From contig NZ_RCZG01000017.1 in the NCBI RefSeq assembly GCF_006439015.1, forward strand, positions 29,456 through 93,455: a DNA stretch of 64,000 nt, read 5' to 3'. This document shows, piece after piece, positions 24,410-33,721 of the stretch; position 1 is the first letter of the stretch, and each line of letters starts with the position of its first letter. Source of the DNA: Mycolicibacterium hodleri (lineage in GTDB: Bacteria > Actinomycetota > Actinomycetes > Mycobacteriales > Mycobacteriaceae). The notes below the pieces were generated by a model. It did not search any database. It worked only from the letters and a program-made list of their open reading frames with translations, and had not been told where the DNA came from. The position numbers were made by a program, and so were the translations under genes.

Positions 24410-25053
24410 TGCGCGCCCGCCTGGGGGTTCTGGGGGCCGCGTTGGTCCTTGGCCTCGCGGTGGCGCCGGTGGCCCACGCCCGCCCGTCCGATCCGGGCGT
24501 GGTGTCCTATGCGGTGCTCGGGAAGGGGTCGGTCGGCAACGTCGTCGGCGCCCCGATGGCCTGGGAGTCGACGTTCACCGCGCCCTTCCAGGCCTTCTAC
24601 GTCGACATTCCGGTGTGCAACAACTGGGCCGACATCGGACTGCCCGACGTCTACGGCGATCCCGATCTGGCGTCGTTCAATGGTGCGGTCGCCCAACGCG
24701 CCGCCGATGACGACACCAATCTGGTCAAACAGGCGGTCGGAGTGTTCGCTACGAATGACGCCGCCAGCCGGGCCTTCCACCGCGTGACGGACAGGACCGT
24801 CGGATGCGCGGGGCAGACCACCGCGATGCACCTCGATGACTTCGTCACGCAGGTGTGGTCGTTCTCTGGCGCTGCGCCGACGGCACAGGACGCCGTGTGG
24901 GTGAAGCAGGAGGCGGGTGTTGATCGGCGATGTTTCGTTCAAACCAGGCTGCGCGAAAATGTTCTGCTGCAAGCGAAAGTCTGTCAACCTGGCAACGGCG
25001 GGCCGGCCGTAAACGTGCTGGCTGGCGCGATGCAGAACACGCTGGGTCAGTAA
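24409..25053 (+). CDS. exported sensor-domain protein (PknH-extracellular-like), 214 aa
   Basis: Signal peptide at about 1-24 (GVLGAALVLGLAVAPVAHA, cut after AHA). The mature domain resembles the extracellular PknH C-terminal domain found alone in many mycobacterial proteins: CNNWADIGLPDV, ATNDAASRAFHRVTDRTVGCAG, RRCFVQTRLRENVLLQAKVCQPG. Four Cys would give two disulfides as in PknH. Ligand unknown. Starts inside the ohr stop codon. Position just upstream of egtA matches the M. tuberculosis gene order. Confidence 0.78.
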   Translation: MRARLGVLGAALVLGLAVAPVAHARPSDPGVVSYAVLGKGSVGNVVGAPMAWESTFTAPFQAFYVDIPVCNNWADIGLPDVYGDPDLASFNGAVAQRAADDDTNLVKQAVGVFATNDAASRAFHRVTDRTVGCAGQTTAMHLDDFVTQVWSFSGAAPTAQDAVWVKQEAGVDRRCFVQTRLRENVLLQAKVCQPGNGGPAVNVLAGAMQNTLGQ

Positions 25054-25142
25054 CGGTTCCCCGTTGTGCGGGCACCCAGCAGTCGGTGACGGGAAAATTA
25101 GCACGACTTTGTCGGTTCCCTTTGGATGATGAGGGGCAATCG

Positions 25143-25196
25143 ATGACGACAGATGCCGTGCCGGGACCCCGCGCGGCGACTCGGAGGGATGGTTGA
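25143..25196 (+). CDS. short upstream ORF before egtA, 17 aa
   Basis: ATG 25143, preceded by GGGG, reads MTTDAVPGPRAATRRDG and stops at TGA 25194-25196, two bases before the egtA GTG and overlapping its alternative ATG. Arrangement allows translational coupling. No Cys or His run that would suggest attenuation by substrate. Confidence 0.3.
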   Translation: MTTDAVPGPRAATRRDG

Positions 25197-25197
25197 C

Positions 25198-26478
25198 GTG
25201 ACCACCACCGCAGACCTGGTTGGTACCCGTCCCGGCGGATCGGCGGGAGCCGAGTTGGTGGACTCCGACGATGCGGCCGGACGGATCGGCGAGAACTGCC
25301 TGAAGGACGGTCCCATCGGTCGGGTCGGACTGGAGATCGAGGCGCACTGCTTCGATATCGCCGACCCCATGAGGCGGCCGTCCTGGAATGAACTCACCGA
25401 GGTGATCGCCCAGGTGCCCCCGCTGCCGAGCGGAAGCCCCATCACGGTCGAGCCCGGCGGTGCCGTGGAACTGTCCGGACTGCCCGCCGCGGGAGTACGG
25501 CCCGCCATCGCCGCGATGCAATCCGACCGCGCCGTGCTGCAAGACGTGTTCGCCGAGCACGGCCTCGGCCTGGTGCTGCTCGGCGCCGACCCGCTTCGAC
25601 CACCCCATAGGGTCAACCCCGGCGACCGCTACCGCGCCATGGAGCGGTTCTTCGCGGCCAGCGGCACCACCGACGCGGGCGCCGCCATGATGACGTCGAC
25701 GGCATCGGTGCAGTTGAACGTTGAAGCTGGCCCATGCGCGGGCTGGGCGGACCGAGTTCGGCTCGCCCATGCCCTTGGGCCGACGATGATCGCCATCTCC
25801 GCGAATTCGCCGCTGCTCTGTGGCGAGCCCTCCGGGTGGCGCAGCACCAGGCAACGCGTGTGGAGCCAGCTCGACTCGGCTCGATGCGGGCCGGTGCTCG
25901 GCGCCAGCGGCCACGACCCCGGCGCCGACTGGGTGAGCTACGCGTTGAAGGCACCGGTGATGCTGGTGCAGGGTTCCAAGACCGTGCCGATGACCGAGGT
26001 GGTCCCGTTCGCGGACTGGGCAGACGGCCGCGCACTGCTCGGCGGTCGACGCCCGACCGTCGGCGATCTGGACTACCACCTCACGACGCTGTTCCCGCCG
26101 GTGCGCCCGCGCGGGTTCCTCGAGATCCGTTACCTCGACAGCACGCCGGACGAGGTGTGGCCCGCCGTGGTCTTCACCCTGGCCACGCTGCTGGACGATC
26201 CCGCCGCCGCCGATCTCGCCGCCGAGGCCACGGAACCGGTCGCCACCGAGTGGGACCTCGCGGCCAGGGTCGGCCTCGGCGACGGTCGCCTGCAGGCCGC
26301 CGCCCTCCGCTGTGTACGGACCGCGGCCGAATCGGCGCCGGCGGAACTGCAGGGGTCGATGGAGAGGTTGTTGCGTCAGGTGGAGCGGGGTAGGAGTTCG
26401 GCCGATGACTTCTCCGACCTCGTCGTCGGCAGCGGACTTCGGGCTGCCGTGCGCCGATCGGCAGGAGTGATGGCGTGA
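25198..26478 (+). CDS. egtA: glutamate-cysteine ligase EgtA
   Basis: Makes gamma-glutamylcysteine for ergothioneine synthesis. GCS2-type fold: GRVGLEIEAHCFD, TVEPGGAVELSG, a MMTSTASVQLNVEAG metal/substrate block, HALGPTMIAISANSP and FLEIRYLDS. Length is 426 aa from GTG 25198, which has GGAGG ten bases upstream; ATG 25189 is too close to that site. First gene of egtABCDE. Overlaps egtB by four bases. Confidence 0.93.
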   Translation: MTTTADLVGTRPGGSAGAELVDSDDAAGRIGENCLKDGPIGRVGLEIEAHCFDIADPMRRPSWNELTEVIAQVPPLPSGSPITVEPGGAVELSGLPAAGVRPAIAAMQSDRAVLQDVFAEHGLGLVLLGADPLRPPHRVNPGDRYRAMERFFAASGTTDAGAAMMTSTASVQLNVEAGPCAGWADRVRLAHALGPTMIAISANSPLLCGEPSGWRSTRQRVWSQLDSARCGPVLGASGHDPGADWVSYALKAPVMLVQGSKTVPMTEVVPFADWADGRALLGGRRPTVGDLDYHLTTLFPPVRPRGFLEIRYLDSTPDEVWPAVVFTLATLLDDPAAADLAAEATEPVATEWDLAARVGLGDGRLQAAALRCVRTAAESAPAELQGSMERLLRQVERGRSSADDFSDLVVGSGLRAAVRRSAGVMA

Positions 26479-27776
26479 TCGCGCGAGAGGCGCTGGCCAG
26501 AGATCTCGCCTCGGCCCGGGAGCGCACGCTGCGCTTGGTGGAGATCGATGACGCGGAGCTGATGCGCCAGTACGACCCCCTGATGAGCCCGCTGGTCTGG
26601 GATCTCGCCCACATCGGCTGGCAGGAGGAGATGTGGTTGCTTCGCGGCAACGACGCCCGGCGTCCCGGCCTGCTGTCGACGGAAGTGGAACGCCTGTACG
26701 ACGCGTTCGCGCACTCGCGGGCCAGTCGCGTCGATCTGCCACTGCTGCCGCCCGCCGACGCGCGAGCGTTCTGCGATACCGTCCGAGCGAAAGCCCTTGA
26801 CGCACTTGATGTCCTGCCGGCCGAGGATGGTACGGGCGTCGACCCCGCCTTCGTCTTCGGCTTGGTGGTCAGCCACGAGAACCAACACGACGAGACCATG
26901 CTGCAGGCGCTGAGCATTCGCACCGGCCCGCCGGTCCTCGACCGTGGCGCGCCGCTACCGCCGGGGCGCGCGGGCGTGGCCGGTACGTCCGTGTCGGTAC
27001 CGGGTGGTCCCGTCGTCCTCGGCGTGACGGCCGCCGACGAGCCCCTCTCGTTGGACAACGAACGCGATGCCCACGTCGTCGACGTGCCGTCCTTCCGGAT
27101 CGGGCGCGTGCCCGTCACGAACGGCGAGTGGCGTGAGTTCATCGACGACGGGGGTTACCGCGAGTCGCAGTGGTGGTCCGAGGCCGGCTGGGCGCACCGC
27201 TGTGAGGGCGATCTGATGGCGCCGAAGTTCTGGTCAGCCGGCGGGACGAGAAGGCGATTCGGCCACGTCGAGGACGTCCCCGCCGACGAACCCGTGCAGC
27301 ACGTCTCCTACTTCGAAGCCGAGGCATACGCCGCCTGGGCGGGTGCCCGGCTTCCCACGGAGATGGAGTGGGAGAAGGCGTGCGCCTGGGATCCCGCCAC
27401 GGGCTCACGCCGTAGATTCCCCTGGGGCGCATCGGAACCTACTGCCGCACTGGTGAACCTGGGTGGCGTAGCGCTGCGACCCGCGCCGGTGGGGGCTTAC
27501 CCCGCCGGGGCATCGGCCTACGGCGCCGAGCAGATGCTGGGCGACGTGTGGGAGTGGACCACCTCTGCGCTGCGGCCGTGGCCCGGGTTCACGTCGATGC
27601 TCTACGAGCAGTACTCGCAACCCTTCTTCGAGGGCGCCGGGGCCGGCGACTACAAAGTCCTTCGCGGCGGCGCGTGGTCGGTCGCCGCGAGCATTCTGCG
27701 GCCGAGCTTCCGCAACTGGGATCATCCGATCCGCAGGCAGATCTTCTCCGGTCTGCGGTTGGCCTGGGATGCGTGA
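26475..27776 (+). CDS. egtB: ergothioneine synthase EgtB (iron sulfoxide synthase)
   Basis: Non-heme iron enzyme joining gamma-glutamylcysteine to hercynine with O2. N-terminal DinB-like domain supplies iron-binding His46 (WDLAHIGWQEE) and His134/His138 (VVSHENQHDETM). The C-terminal formylglycine-generating-enzyme-like domain has EFIDDGGY, GARLPTEMEWEKA and the terminal GGAWSVAASILRPSFRNW...GLRLA. Length is 433 aa, as expected. GTG 26475 with AGGAG seven bases upstream overlaps the egtA stop. Confidence 0.95.
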   Translation: MIAREALARDLASARERTLRLVEIDDAELMRQYDPLMSPLVWDLAHIGWQEEMWLLRGNDARRPGLLSTEVERLYDAFAHSRASRVDLPLLPPADARAFCDTVRAKALDALDVLPAEDGTGVDPAFVFGLVVSHENQHDETMLQALSIRTGPPVLDRGAPLPPGRAGVAGTSVSVPGGPVVLGVTAADEPLSLDNERDAHVVDVPSFRIGRVPVTNGEWREFIDDGGYRESQWWSEAGWAHRCEGDLMAPKFWSAGGTRRRFGHVEDVPADEPVQHVSYFEAEAYAAWAGARLPTEMEWEKACAWDPATGSRRRFPWGASEPTAALVNLGGVALRPAPVGAYPAGASAYGAEQMLGDVWEWTTSALRPWPGFTSMLYEQYSQPFFEGAGAGDYKVLRGGAWSVAASILRPSFRNWDHPIRRQIFSGLRLAWDA

Positions 27777-28468
27777 TGTGTAGGCACCTCGGCTGGTTGG
27801 GCGCACCCACGTCTGTGTCATCGCTCGTCCTCGATCAGCCGTACGGCCTTGTCGTGCAATCTTATTCACCGCGTCGACAGAAGCACGGCACGATCAACGC
27901 GGACGGCTGGGGCGTGGGATTCTTCCACCACGACACCGCGCGCCGGTGGCGCAGCGCTGCTCCCTTGTGGGGTGACGCTTCGTTCGCATCCGTGGCGCCT
28001 GCCATCGAAAGCCATTGCGTCATCGCCGCGGTGCGTTCGGCCACCGTGGGCATGCCCATCGAACCGTCGGCGTCGGCGCCGTTCACCGATGGGCAGTGGT
28101 TGCTCTCCCACAACGGAGTGGTCGACCGGTCGGTACTGCCACCGTCGGCGGCCGCGGAGTCCACCGTCGACAGTGCGCTGCTTGCGGCGCTGATCTTCGA
28201 CCGCGGCCTCGACGCGCTCGGCGAGACGGTGGCCGAGGTCGGCAAAGCAGATCCGAACGCCCGCCTGAACATCCTGGCCGCCAACGGTTCTCGACTTCGG
28301 GGCACCACATGGGGGGACACGCTGTCGATCCTGCGCAGGGACGACGGTGTCGTGGTGGCCAGCGAACCGTATGACGACGACCCCGCTTGGCAGGACGTAC
28401 CCGACCGTCACCTCGTCGACGTCACCGACTCTCGACTCCAAGTGACTCCACTGAAAGGATCGTCATGA
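27776..28468 (+). CDS. egtC: gamma-glutamyl-hercynylcysteine sulfoxide hydrolase EgtC
   Basis: Class II amidotransferase-fold hydrolase removing glutamate from gamma-glutamyl-hercynylcysteine sulfoxide. Nucleophile Cys2 (MCRHLGWLG) follows the initiator Met. Other motifs: HGTINADGWGVGFF, HCVIAAVRSATVG and LLSHNGVVDRS. Length is 230 aa. ATG 27776 overlaps the last base of egtB; the end overlaps egtD by four bases. Confidence 0.93.
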   Translation: MCRHLGWLGAPTSVSSLVLDQPYGLVVQSYSPRRQKHGTINADGWGVGFFHHDTARRWRSAAPLWGDASFASVAPAIESHCVIAAVRSATVGMPIEPSASAPFTDGQWLLSHNGVVDRSVLPPSAAAESTVDSALLAALIFDRGLDALGETVAEVGKADPNARLNILAANGSRLRGTTWGDTLSILRRDDGVVVASEPYDDDPAWQDVPDRHLVDVTDSRLQVTPLKGSS

Positions 28469-29430
28469 CGATCACGCTCGCCAACTATCTCGCCGCCGAC
28501 TCCGCAGCCCGTGCCCTGCGGCGCGACGTCCACGACGGTCTCAGATCTTCCCCGAAGTCGTTGCCGCCCAAGTGGTTCTACGACTCGGTGGGCAGCGAGC
28601 TCTTCGACCAGATCACCCGCCTGCCGGAGTACTACCCGACACGAGCCGAGGCGGAGATCCTGCGCGCCCACTCCGCGGACATCGCCGCGGAGTCGGCTGC
28701 CGACACGCTGGTGGAACTCGGAAGCGGGACGTCGGAGAAGACGCGCATCCTGCTCGACGCGCTGCACCGGGCCGGATCGCTGCGGCGTTTCATCCCGTTC
28801 GACGTCGACGCAACGATCCTCGAGTCGGCGGGAGAGGCGATCGCAGCCGAGTACCCCGGTGTCGAGATCGACGCCGTCTGCGGGGACTTCGAGGAGCATC
28901 TCGGCAAGATTCCGCTGGTTGGCCGCCGCCTGGTGGTGTTCCTCGGCTCGACGATCGGCAATCTCACCACCGGCCCCCGGGCGGCGTTCCTCGGCGCGCT
29001 CTCGGACAGTCTGCAACCCGGTGACGCTCTGCTGCTGGGCACCGACCTGGTCAAGGACGTCGACCGGCTGGTCGCGGCGTACGACGACGCCGCCGGGGTC
29101 ACCGCGAAGTTCAACAAGAACGTGCTCGCGGTGGTGAACCGGGAACTCGGCGCGGACTTCGACCTCGACGCATTCGACCACGTCGCCCGTTGGAACCCGG
29201 ACCAGCAGCGCATCGAGATGTGGTTGCGCGCAAGCGGATCGCAGCGGGTACGGATCGCGGATCTCGACATGACCGTCGACTTCGCCGACGGTGAGGAGAT
29301 GCTCACCGAGGTGTCCTGCAAGTTCCGGCCCGAGGGGGTGGCCGAGGAGTTGGCCGCGGTGGGCCTGCGCCGCACCGCGTTCTGGACCGACGCCGCCGGC
29401 GACTTCGGGCTGTCGCTCGCCGTCAAATGA
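28465..29430 (+). CDS. egtD: histidine N-alpha-methyltransferase EgtD
   Basis: Trimethylates histidine to hercynine with SAM. Typical family blocks: LPPKWFYDSVGSELFDQI, LPEYYPTRAE, the SAM motif ELGSGTSEKTRILL, VVFLGSTIGNL and LLGTDLVKD. Length is 321 aa, exactly the family norm. ATG 28465 overlaps the egtC stop (ATGA) and the end overlaps egtE likewise. Confidence 0.95.
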   Translation: MTITLANYLAADSAARALRRDVHDGLRSSPKSLPPKWFYDSVGSELFDQITRLPEYYPTRAEAEILRAHSADIAAESAADTLVELGSGTSEKTRILLDALHRAGSLRRFIPFDVDATILESAGEAIAAEYPGVEIDAVCGDFEEHLGKIPLVGRRLVVFLGSTIGNLTTGPRAAFLGALSDSLQPGDALLLGTDLVKDVDRLVAAYDDAAGVTAKFNKNVLAVVNRELGADFDLDAFDHVARWNPDQQRIEMWLRASGSQRVRIADLDMTVDFADGEEMLTEVSCKFRPEGVAEELAAVGLRRTAFWTDAAGDFGLSLAVK

Positions 29431-30506
29431 CCCTCGCCGACGACTGGCGGTCGGCTCGGCCGCCCGTAGCGGGCGTGCACCTGGACAGCGCAGCCTGTTC
29501 GCGGCAGTCCTTCGCCGTCATCGACGCCGCGGCCGCGCATGCCAGACACGAGGCCGAGGTCGGCGGCTACCCGGCCGCCGAGGCCGCCGCCCCGGTGCTG
29601 GCAGCCGGCCGGGCCGCGGTCGCGGCCCTCACCGGATTCACCGCCGACGACGTCGTGTTCACCACCGGCGCCAGCCACGCGCTGGACCTCTTGCTCGGCG
29701 ACTGGCAGGGCGCCAGGCGGCTGGCGTGCCTGCCGGGGGAGTACGGCCCCAACCTCGTCGCCATGGCCCGCCACGGGTTCGAGGTCACCCCGCTACCGGT
29801 CGACGACGCCGGCCGGCTCGACCCCGATGCCGCCGTCCGCTCGCTGGCATCCGATCCTCCGCCGGTGGTGCACCTGACCGCGCTCGGCAGCCATCGGGGC
29901 ACCGTCCAGCCGGTCGCGGCGATCGCCGCGGCGTGCCGCGAGCACGGCATCGCCCTGATCGTCGACGCCGCGCAGGCGTTCGCGCACCTCGACTGCGCCA
30001 CCTTCGGCGCGGACGCGGTGTACTGGTCGTCCCGCAAGTGGACGGCGGGGCCTCGCGGCCTCGGGATGCTGGCTGCGCGGCCCGGGGTGCTGAGCGCCGA
30101 GACCCTCGCGCGGATCGTGCACGCCGAGGCGAACATCGCTGCGCAGGTGGGACTTTCGGTTGCACTCGGGGAACACGTCGAGGCGGGTCCGGAGCTCGTC
30201 AGGGCCAGGCTCCGCGAGGTCGGCGCGCAGGTCCGCACCGCGCTCGCCGAGGTACCCGGCTGGCGGGTCGTCGAATCCGTCGACGAGCCGAGTGCCATCA
30301 CGACGCTGATCCCACCGGACGGCGTGGACCCCCGAGACGTCCGTGCCCGCCTGATCGTCGAACACCGCATCGTCACCACCGCCGTGGGCGTAGAGCGCGC
30401 ACCCCGCGAGATGGTCGGGCCGGCCCTGCGGGTGTCACCGAACGTCGACCTCACCGCCGATGAAGTCCAGGCGGTGGTCGCGGCGGTGAATGCCTTGACT
30501 GGCTGA
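29427..30506 (+). CDS. egtE: hercynylcysteine sulfoxide lyase EgtE
   Basis: PLP-dependent C-S lyase releasing ergothioneine. Class V aminotransferase fold: HLDSAACSRQSFAV, VVFTTGASHALDLLL, ALIVDAAQAFAHLD and the PLP lysine Lys204 in VYWSSRKWTAGPRG. Length is 359 aa. Last gene of the ergothioneine operon; the four junctions all overlap, arguing for coupled translation. Confidence 0.93.
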   Translation: MTLADDWRSARPPVAGVHLDSAACSRQSFAVIDAAAAHARHEAEVGGYPAAEAAAPVLAAGRAAVAALTGFTADDVVFTTGASHALDLLLGDWQGARRLACLPGEYGPNLVAMARHGFEVTPLPVDDAGRLDPDAAVRSLASDPPPVVHLTALGSHRGTVQPVAAIAAACREHGIALIVDAAQAFAHLDCATFGADAVYWSSRKWTAGPRGLGMLAARPGVLSAETLARIVHAEANIAAQVGLSVALGEHVEAGPELVRARLREVGAQVRTALAEVPGWRVVESVDEPSAITTLIPPDGVDPRDVRARLIVEHRIVTTAVGVERAPREMVGPALRVSPNVDLTADEVQAVVAAVNALTG

Positions 30507-30509
30507 TTC

Positions 30510-30602
30510 TCAGCGGCGTTGCAGGGCGTCGAGCGCGACGGCCATGGCGACGCCCACCCGCCAGTCCAGCTGTCGGCCGTCGGTGAGGACCGGGATGGTG
30601 AC
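30510..30602 (-). pseudogene. 3' remnant of LURP-one-like gene after in-frame TAG
   Basis: Directly downstream of TAG 30603-30605 the same frame stays open for 30 codons to TGA 30510-30512 and reads VTIPVLTDGRQLDWRVGVAM and on. About nine in ten codons end in G or C, and the DWR..AMAVALDAL pattern is the normal C-terminus of LURP-one-like proteins. Confidence 0.6.
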
Positions 30603-31097
30603 CTAGTAGACGTCGCGCAGCGTCGGTTGGCGCTCGGACGTCAGCACCACCAGCCCGTCACCGGTGACGAAGTCGAAGTGGTAGCGCAGCGGGTCGGCCC
30701 CGCCGGTGCTGTCGAGGAATCGCCTGGCGATGGCGACACCACGGCTACGTTCCTGACCAACCGCCGTCAGCCCCTCGCGGGTCCTGAGGTTCCAGGTGGA
30801 GCGTAGAAGCGATCTGGTGTAGTCCTTGCGGAACTCACCGAGAGGTTGATCATCGGCGTCGGTGACGTCGTAGGCGCCGCCGTGTTGAAGCCCTCTGCGG
30901 GCAGCGAAGCCAAAGAGGGGTTCGGTGCGCGTTTCGTCTGAGTAGAAGGTGACGTGCTTCCTGACGGCCAAGCGTTTCTGCTGGGCGTGCGCGAGCACCG
31001 ATCCTTCGGCACCGTCGATGGAGCGGCCGATCAAGGTGTACCGATTCACGAACAGCGCGATGTGCTGGCGAAGGGTGAATCGCAGTACATCCGCCAT
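30603..31097 (-). CDS. LURP-one/scramblase-like protein cut short by in-frame TAG
   Basis: Tubby-like beta-barrel protein related to plant LURP-one and bacterial homologues; molecular role unknown. Visible pattern: a start MADVLRFTLRQHIALFVNRY, then RKHVTFYSDETRTEPLFGF, DVTDADDQPLGEFRKDYTRSL and STWNL. As written it is 164 aa and ends LTSERQPTLRDVY, but the frame continues with coding-like sequence for 30 more residues. One base change from GAG, AAG or CAG would restore about 195 aa. Either a recent nonsense mutation or a sequencing error. Convergent with egtE. Confidence 0.65.
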   Translation of the reverse strand: MADVLRFTLRQHIALFVNRYTLIGRSIDGAEGSVLAHAQQKRLAVRKHVTFYSDETRTEPLFGFAARRGLQHGGAYDVTDADDQPLGEFRKDYTRSLLRSTWNLRTREGLTAVGQERSRGVAIARRFLDSTGGADPLRYHFDFVTGDGLVVLTSERQPTLRDVY

Positions 31098-31277
31098 GCT
31101 CGGCAATTCTGCCAGACCTACCCGAACGGGCAGGTGCACCCTGTCCGGTCGTCCCGACTCGTGCTGCCCGAGCATTCGGACTTGCAGTCAAGGTGTTCCC
31201 GGCGCCACACTCGCGTGCCTACCTTGGTGACCGACAGCAGTAGCACTGCGCGAGTTGGACCAGGAGAGGATCCCATC

Positions 31278-32570
31278 ATGAAGGTCGAAGACCTACTCAA
31301 GCCGTTCCCCATCAAGGAGTTTCATCCCTTCCCCCGAGCCATGATGGGGCCGGGTGCCCATGAGATGGTCGGTCCAGAGGCCCTCAAGATGGGCTTCAAG
31401 AAGATCCTGCTGATGTCGTCGGGCCTACGCGGGACCGACATCGTGCACAACATGGCGGAGTCGCTGAAATGGCACGGCCTCGAAGTGGTGGTGTACGACA
31501 AGGTCGAGTCCAATCCCAAGGACTACAACGTCATGGACTCGGTGAAGCTGTTTCAGGAAAACGAATGCGACAGCTTCGTCTCCATCGGTGGCGGCTCCAC
31601 CCACGACGCGTGTAAGGGCGCTCGCATCTCGGTGGCTCACGACGGTCGGAACGTCAACGACTTCGAGGGCTTCAACATGTCCGAGAACCCGAAGAACCCG
31701 CCGCACATCGCAATTTCCACCACCGCGGGTACCGGGTCCGAGACGTCATGGGCCTACGTCATCACCGACACCACGACCGACCCCGACAACCCGCACAAGT
31801 ACGTGGCATTCGACGACGCGTCGGTGGCGACGTTGGCCATCGACGATCCGGTGCTCTACTTCAGCTGCCCCGTCGACTACACCTCGCAGTGCGGTTTCGA
31901 CGTACTGGCGCACGCTTCGGAGCCCTACGTTTCGCGATTGAACTTCGAGCCATCGCTGGGCAACGCCATCCGCGCCATCAAGCTGACCGCCGAGAACCTG
32001 CGCGAGGCCACCTGGAACGGCCAGGACCTCAAGGGTCGCGAAGGCATGATGTATGCGCAATACATTGCCGCACAGGCATTCAACTCCGGTGGCCTCGGCA
32101 TCATCCACTCCATCTCGCACGCGATAAGCGCGTTCTACGACACTCACCACGGCCTGAACAACGCCATCGCGCTGCCACGCGTGTGGGCGTTCAACATGTC
32201 GGCGGCGTACAAGCGGTTCGCCGACATCGCCGAGGCGATGGGCGTGGACACCTACGGCATGACAGACGTACAGGCCGCCGATGCTGCGCTGGCCGCTGCC
32301 ATCCGGCTGCTGCGCGACGTCAACATCATCGAGAAGTTCACCGACGTCAAGCAGGACAGCTATTCGAAGAACCGGCTGGGCCAGGGGCCCACCAAGTTCT
32401 ACGAGAACGCGCCGGTGATCAAGGGCGACAAGGCTGACGTCGACCGCATCACCAATCACGTGCTCGGTGACGCCTGCACCCCCGGAAATGCCAAGGAGTG
32501 CACGTTCGATCTGGTCCGTCCGGTAGTCGACCACTGCATGAACGGCGACCTCGACGATCTCCTCTCCTGA
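31278..32570 (+). CDS. mno: NDMA-dependent methanol/alcohol dehydrogenase (Mno-like)
   Basis: Iron-containing (type III) alcohol dehydrogenase of 430 aa resembling mycobacterial Mno/MDO, which oxidises methanol and 1,3-propanediol with tightly bound NAD and needs an external acceptor, in vivo probably mycofactocin. Motifs: SIGGGSTHDACKGA, STTAGTGSETSWAYVITD and the metal-binding HSISHAISAFYDTHHGLNNA with its His residues. ATG 31278 has AGGAG upstream. It starts a tight module with a MoxR/VWA pair, a second Fe-ADH and a two-component system, as in M. smegmatis. Confidence 0.87.
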   Translation: MKVEDLLKPFPIKEFHPFPRAMMGPGAHEMVGPEALKMGFKKILLMSSGLRGTDIVHNMAESLKWHGLEVVVYDKVESNPKDYNVMDSVKLFQENECDSFVSIGGGSTHDACKGARISVAHDGRNVNDFEGFNMSENPKNPPHIAISTTAGTGSETSWAYVITDTTTDPDNPHKYVAFDDASVATLAIDDPVLYFSCPVDYTSQCGFDVLAHASEPYVSRLNFEPSLGNAIRAIKLTAENLREATWNGQDLKGREGMMYAQYIAAQAFNSGGLGIIHSISHAISAFYDTHHGLNNAIALPRVWAFNMSAAYKRFADIAEAMGVDTYGMTDVQAADAALAAAIRLLRDVNIIEKFTDVKQDSYSKNRLGQGPTKFYENAPVIKGDKADVDRITNHVLGDACTPGNAKECTFDLVRPVVDHCMNGDLDDLLS

Positions 32571-33712
32571 TGTTGGACACCGTCGAAGGTGTGCGCGAGG
32601 CACTCGCCGGCGAGGGCTACATCGCCGACGAGCGGCTTGCCACAACGGTTTTCCTACAGACTCGCCTCGACAAACCGCTGCTGATCGAAGGCCCGGCAGG
32701 CGTCGGCAAGACCGAGCTGGCCAAGGCACTGGCGGCGGCGACCGGCCGCCGCCTGCTGCGGCTGCAGTGCTATGAGGGCCAGGACGAGACCAAGGCGCTG
32801 TACGAGTGGGACTACGGCAAGCAGCTGCTGTACACGCAGATCCTTCGCGAGAAGATCGGCCAGTTGGTCGCGGATGCCGCCGATTTGGATGAAGCCGTCG
32901 ATCGAATCGGCAAGCAGGAGAGCGTGTTCTTCTCCGACCGGTTCCTGGCTTCGCGGCCACTCCTGGAAGCGGTTCGATCAGAGGAGCCAGTGGTGTTGCT
33001 GATCGACGAGATCGACCGAGCCGACGAGGCATTGGAAGCTGTGCTGTTGGAACTGCTTGGTGAGTATCAGGTCTCGGTACCCGAGATCGGGACGTTCAAG
33101 GCCAAGTACGCACCGTACGTGGTCCTGACATCGAACAACACTCGCGATCTGGCGGCTGCGCTGAAACGTCGCTGCCTGCACATGTTTCTCGACTACCCCT
33201 CCTCGGAGCGTGAATTGGAGATCGTGCGCTCCAAGGACACCGGCCTCACCGAGGCGCTGGCCGCGCAGCTCGTCGACGTGGTCCGCGGTTTGCGCGACCT
33301 CGATCTGCGCAAGGCGCCGAGCATCTCCGAGACCATCGACTGGGCCCGCACCCTGGCCGTGCTCGGGGTGGACGAGTTGTCCGCGAAGGTGCTGTCCGAC
33401 ACGGTGTCGGTCGTGGTCAAGTACGACAAGGACGTGCGCAAGGCACTCGATGCGCTGCCGCGGTTGGTCGATCCGAATGCGAAAGTCCCTGCGGTGTTGC
33501 ATAACAACCATGACCACGGACATGACCACGCACATGACCTAGGGCATGACCACGGGGCGCACGCACATTCCCACGACACCCCCCAGGATCAAGAGCCGGA
33601 GCCCGACGGCAAGGCCGTGCGGCAGGCGAAGGACAAACCGGGTCGATTCACCAACGGCTACTACGGAACACCCAGCAGCACCGCGTCGCTGGGCCGTCGT
33701 AGGCCGTTCTAG
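32570..33712 (+). CDS. MoxR-type AAA ATPase with His-rich tail (CoxD-like)
   Basis: AAA+ ATPase of 380 aa. Walker A EGPAGVGKTELAKAL, Walker B VVLLIDEIDRAD, sensor VVLTSNNTRDLAAALKRRCLHMF. The C-terminal tail at 311-336 has eleven His interleaved with Asp (HNNHDHGHDHAHD, HDHGAHAHSHD), typical of metal storage or delivery segments. MoxR/VWA pairs mature metalloenzymes in several systems. ATG 32570 shares a base with the mno stop, so it is coupled to the dehydrogenase it may activate. Confidence 0.85.
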   Translation: MLDTVEGVREALAGEGYIADERLATTVFLQTRLDKPLLIEGPAGVGKTELAKALAAATGRRLLRLQCYEGQDETKALYEWDYGKQLLYTQILREKIGQLVADAADLDEAVDRIGKQESVFFSDRFLASRPLLEAVRSEEPVVLLIDEIDRADEALEAVLLELLGEYQVSVPEIGTFKAKYAPYVVLTSNNTRDLAAALKRRCLHMFLDYPSSERELEIVRSKDTGLTEALAAQLVDVVRGLRDLDLRKAPSISETIDWARTLAVLGVDELSAKVLSDTVSVVVKYDKDVRKALDALPRLVDPNAKVPAVLHNNHDHGHDHAHDLGHDHGAHAHSHDTPQDQEPEPDGKAVRQAKDKPGRFTNGYYGTPSSTASLGRRRPF

Positions 33713-33721
33713 GCGATACTC

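Noticed and set aside
24355..26805. Long minus-strand frame across ohr, the sensor-domain gene and egtA
   Set aside because: Crosses three well-supported plus-strand genes and encodes low-complexity Arg/Gly-rich sequence.
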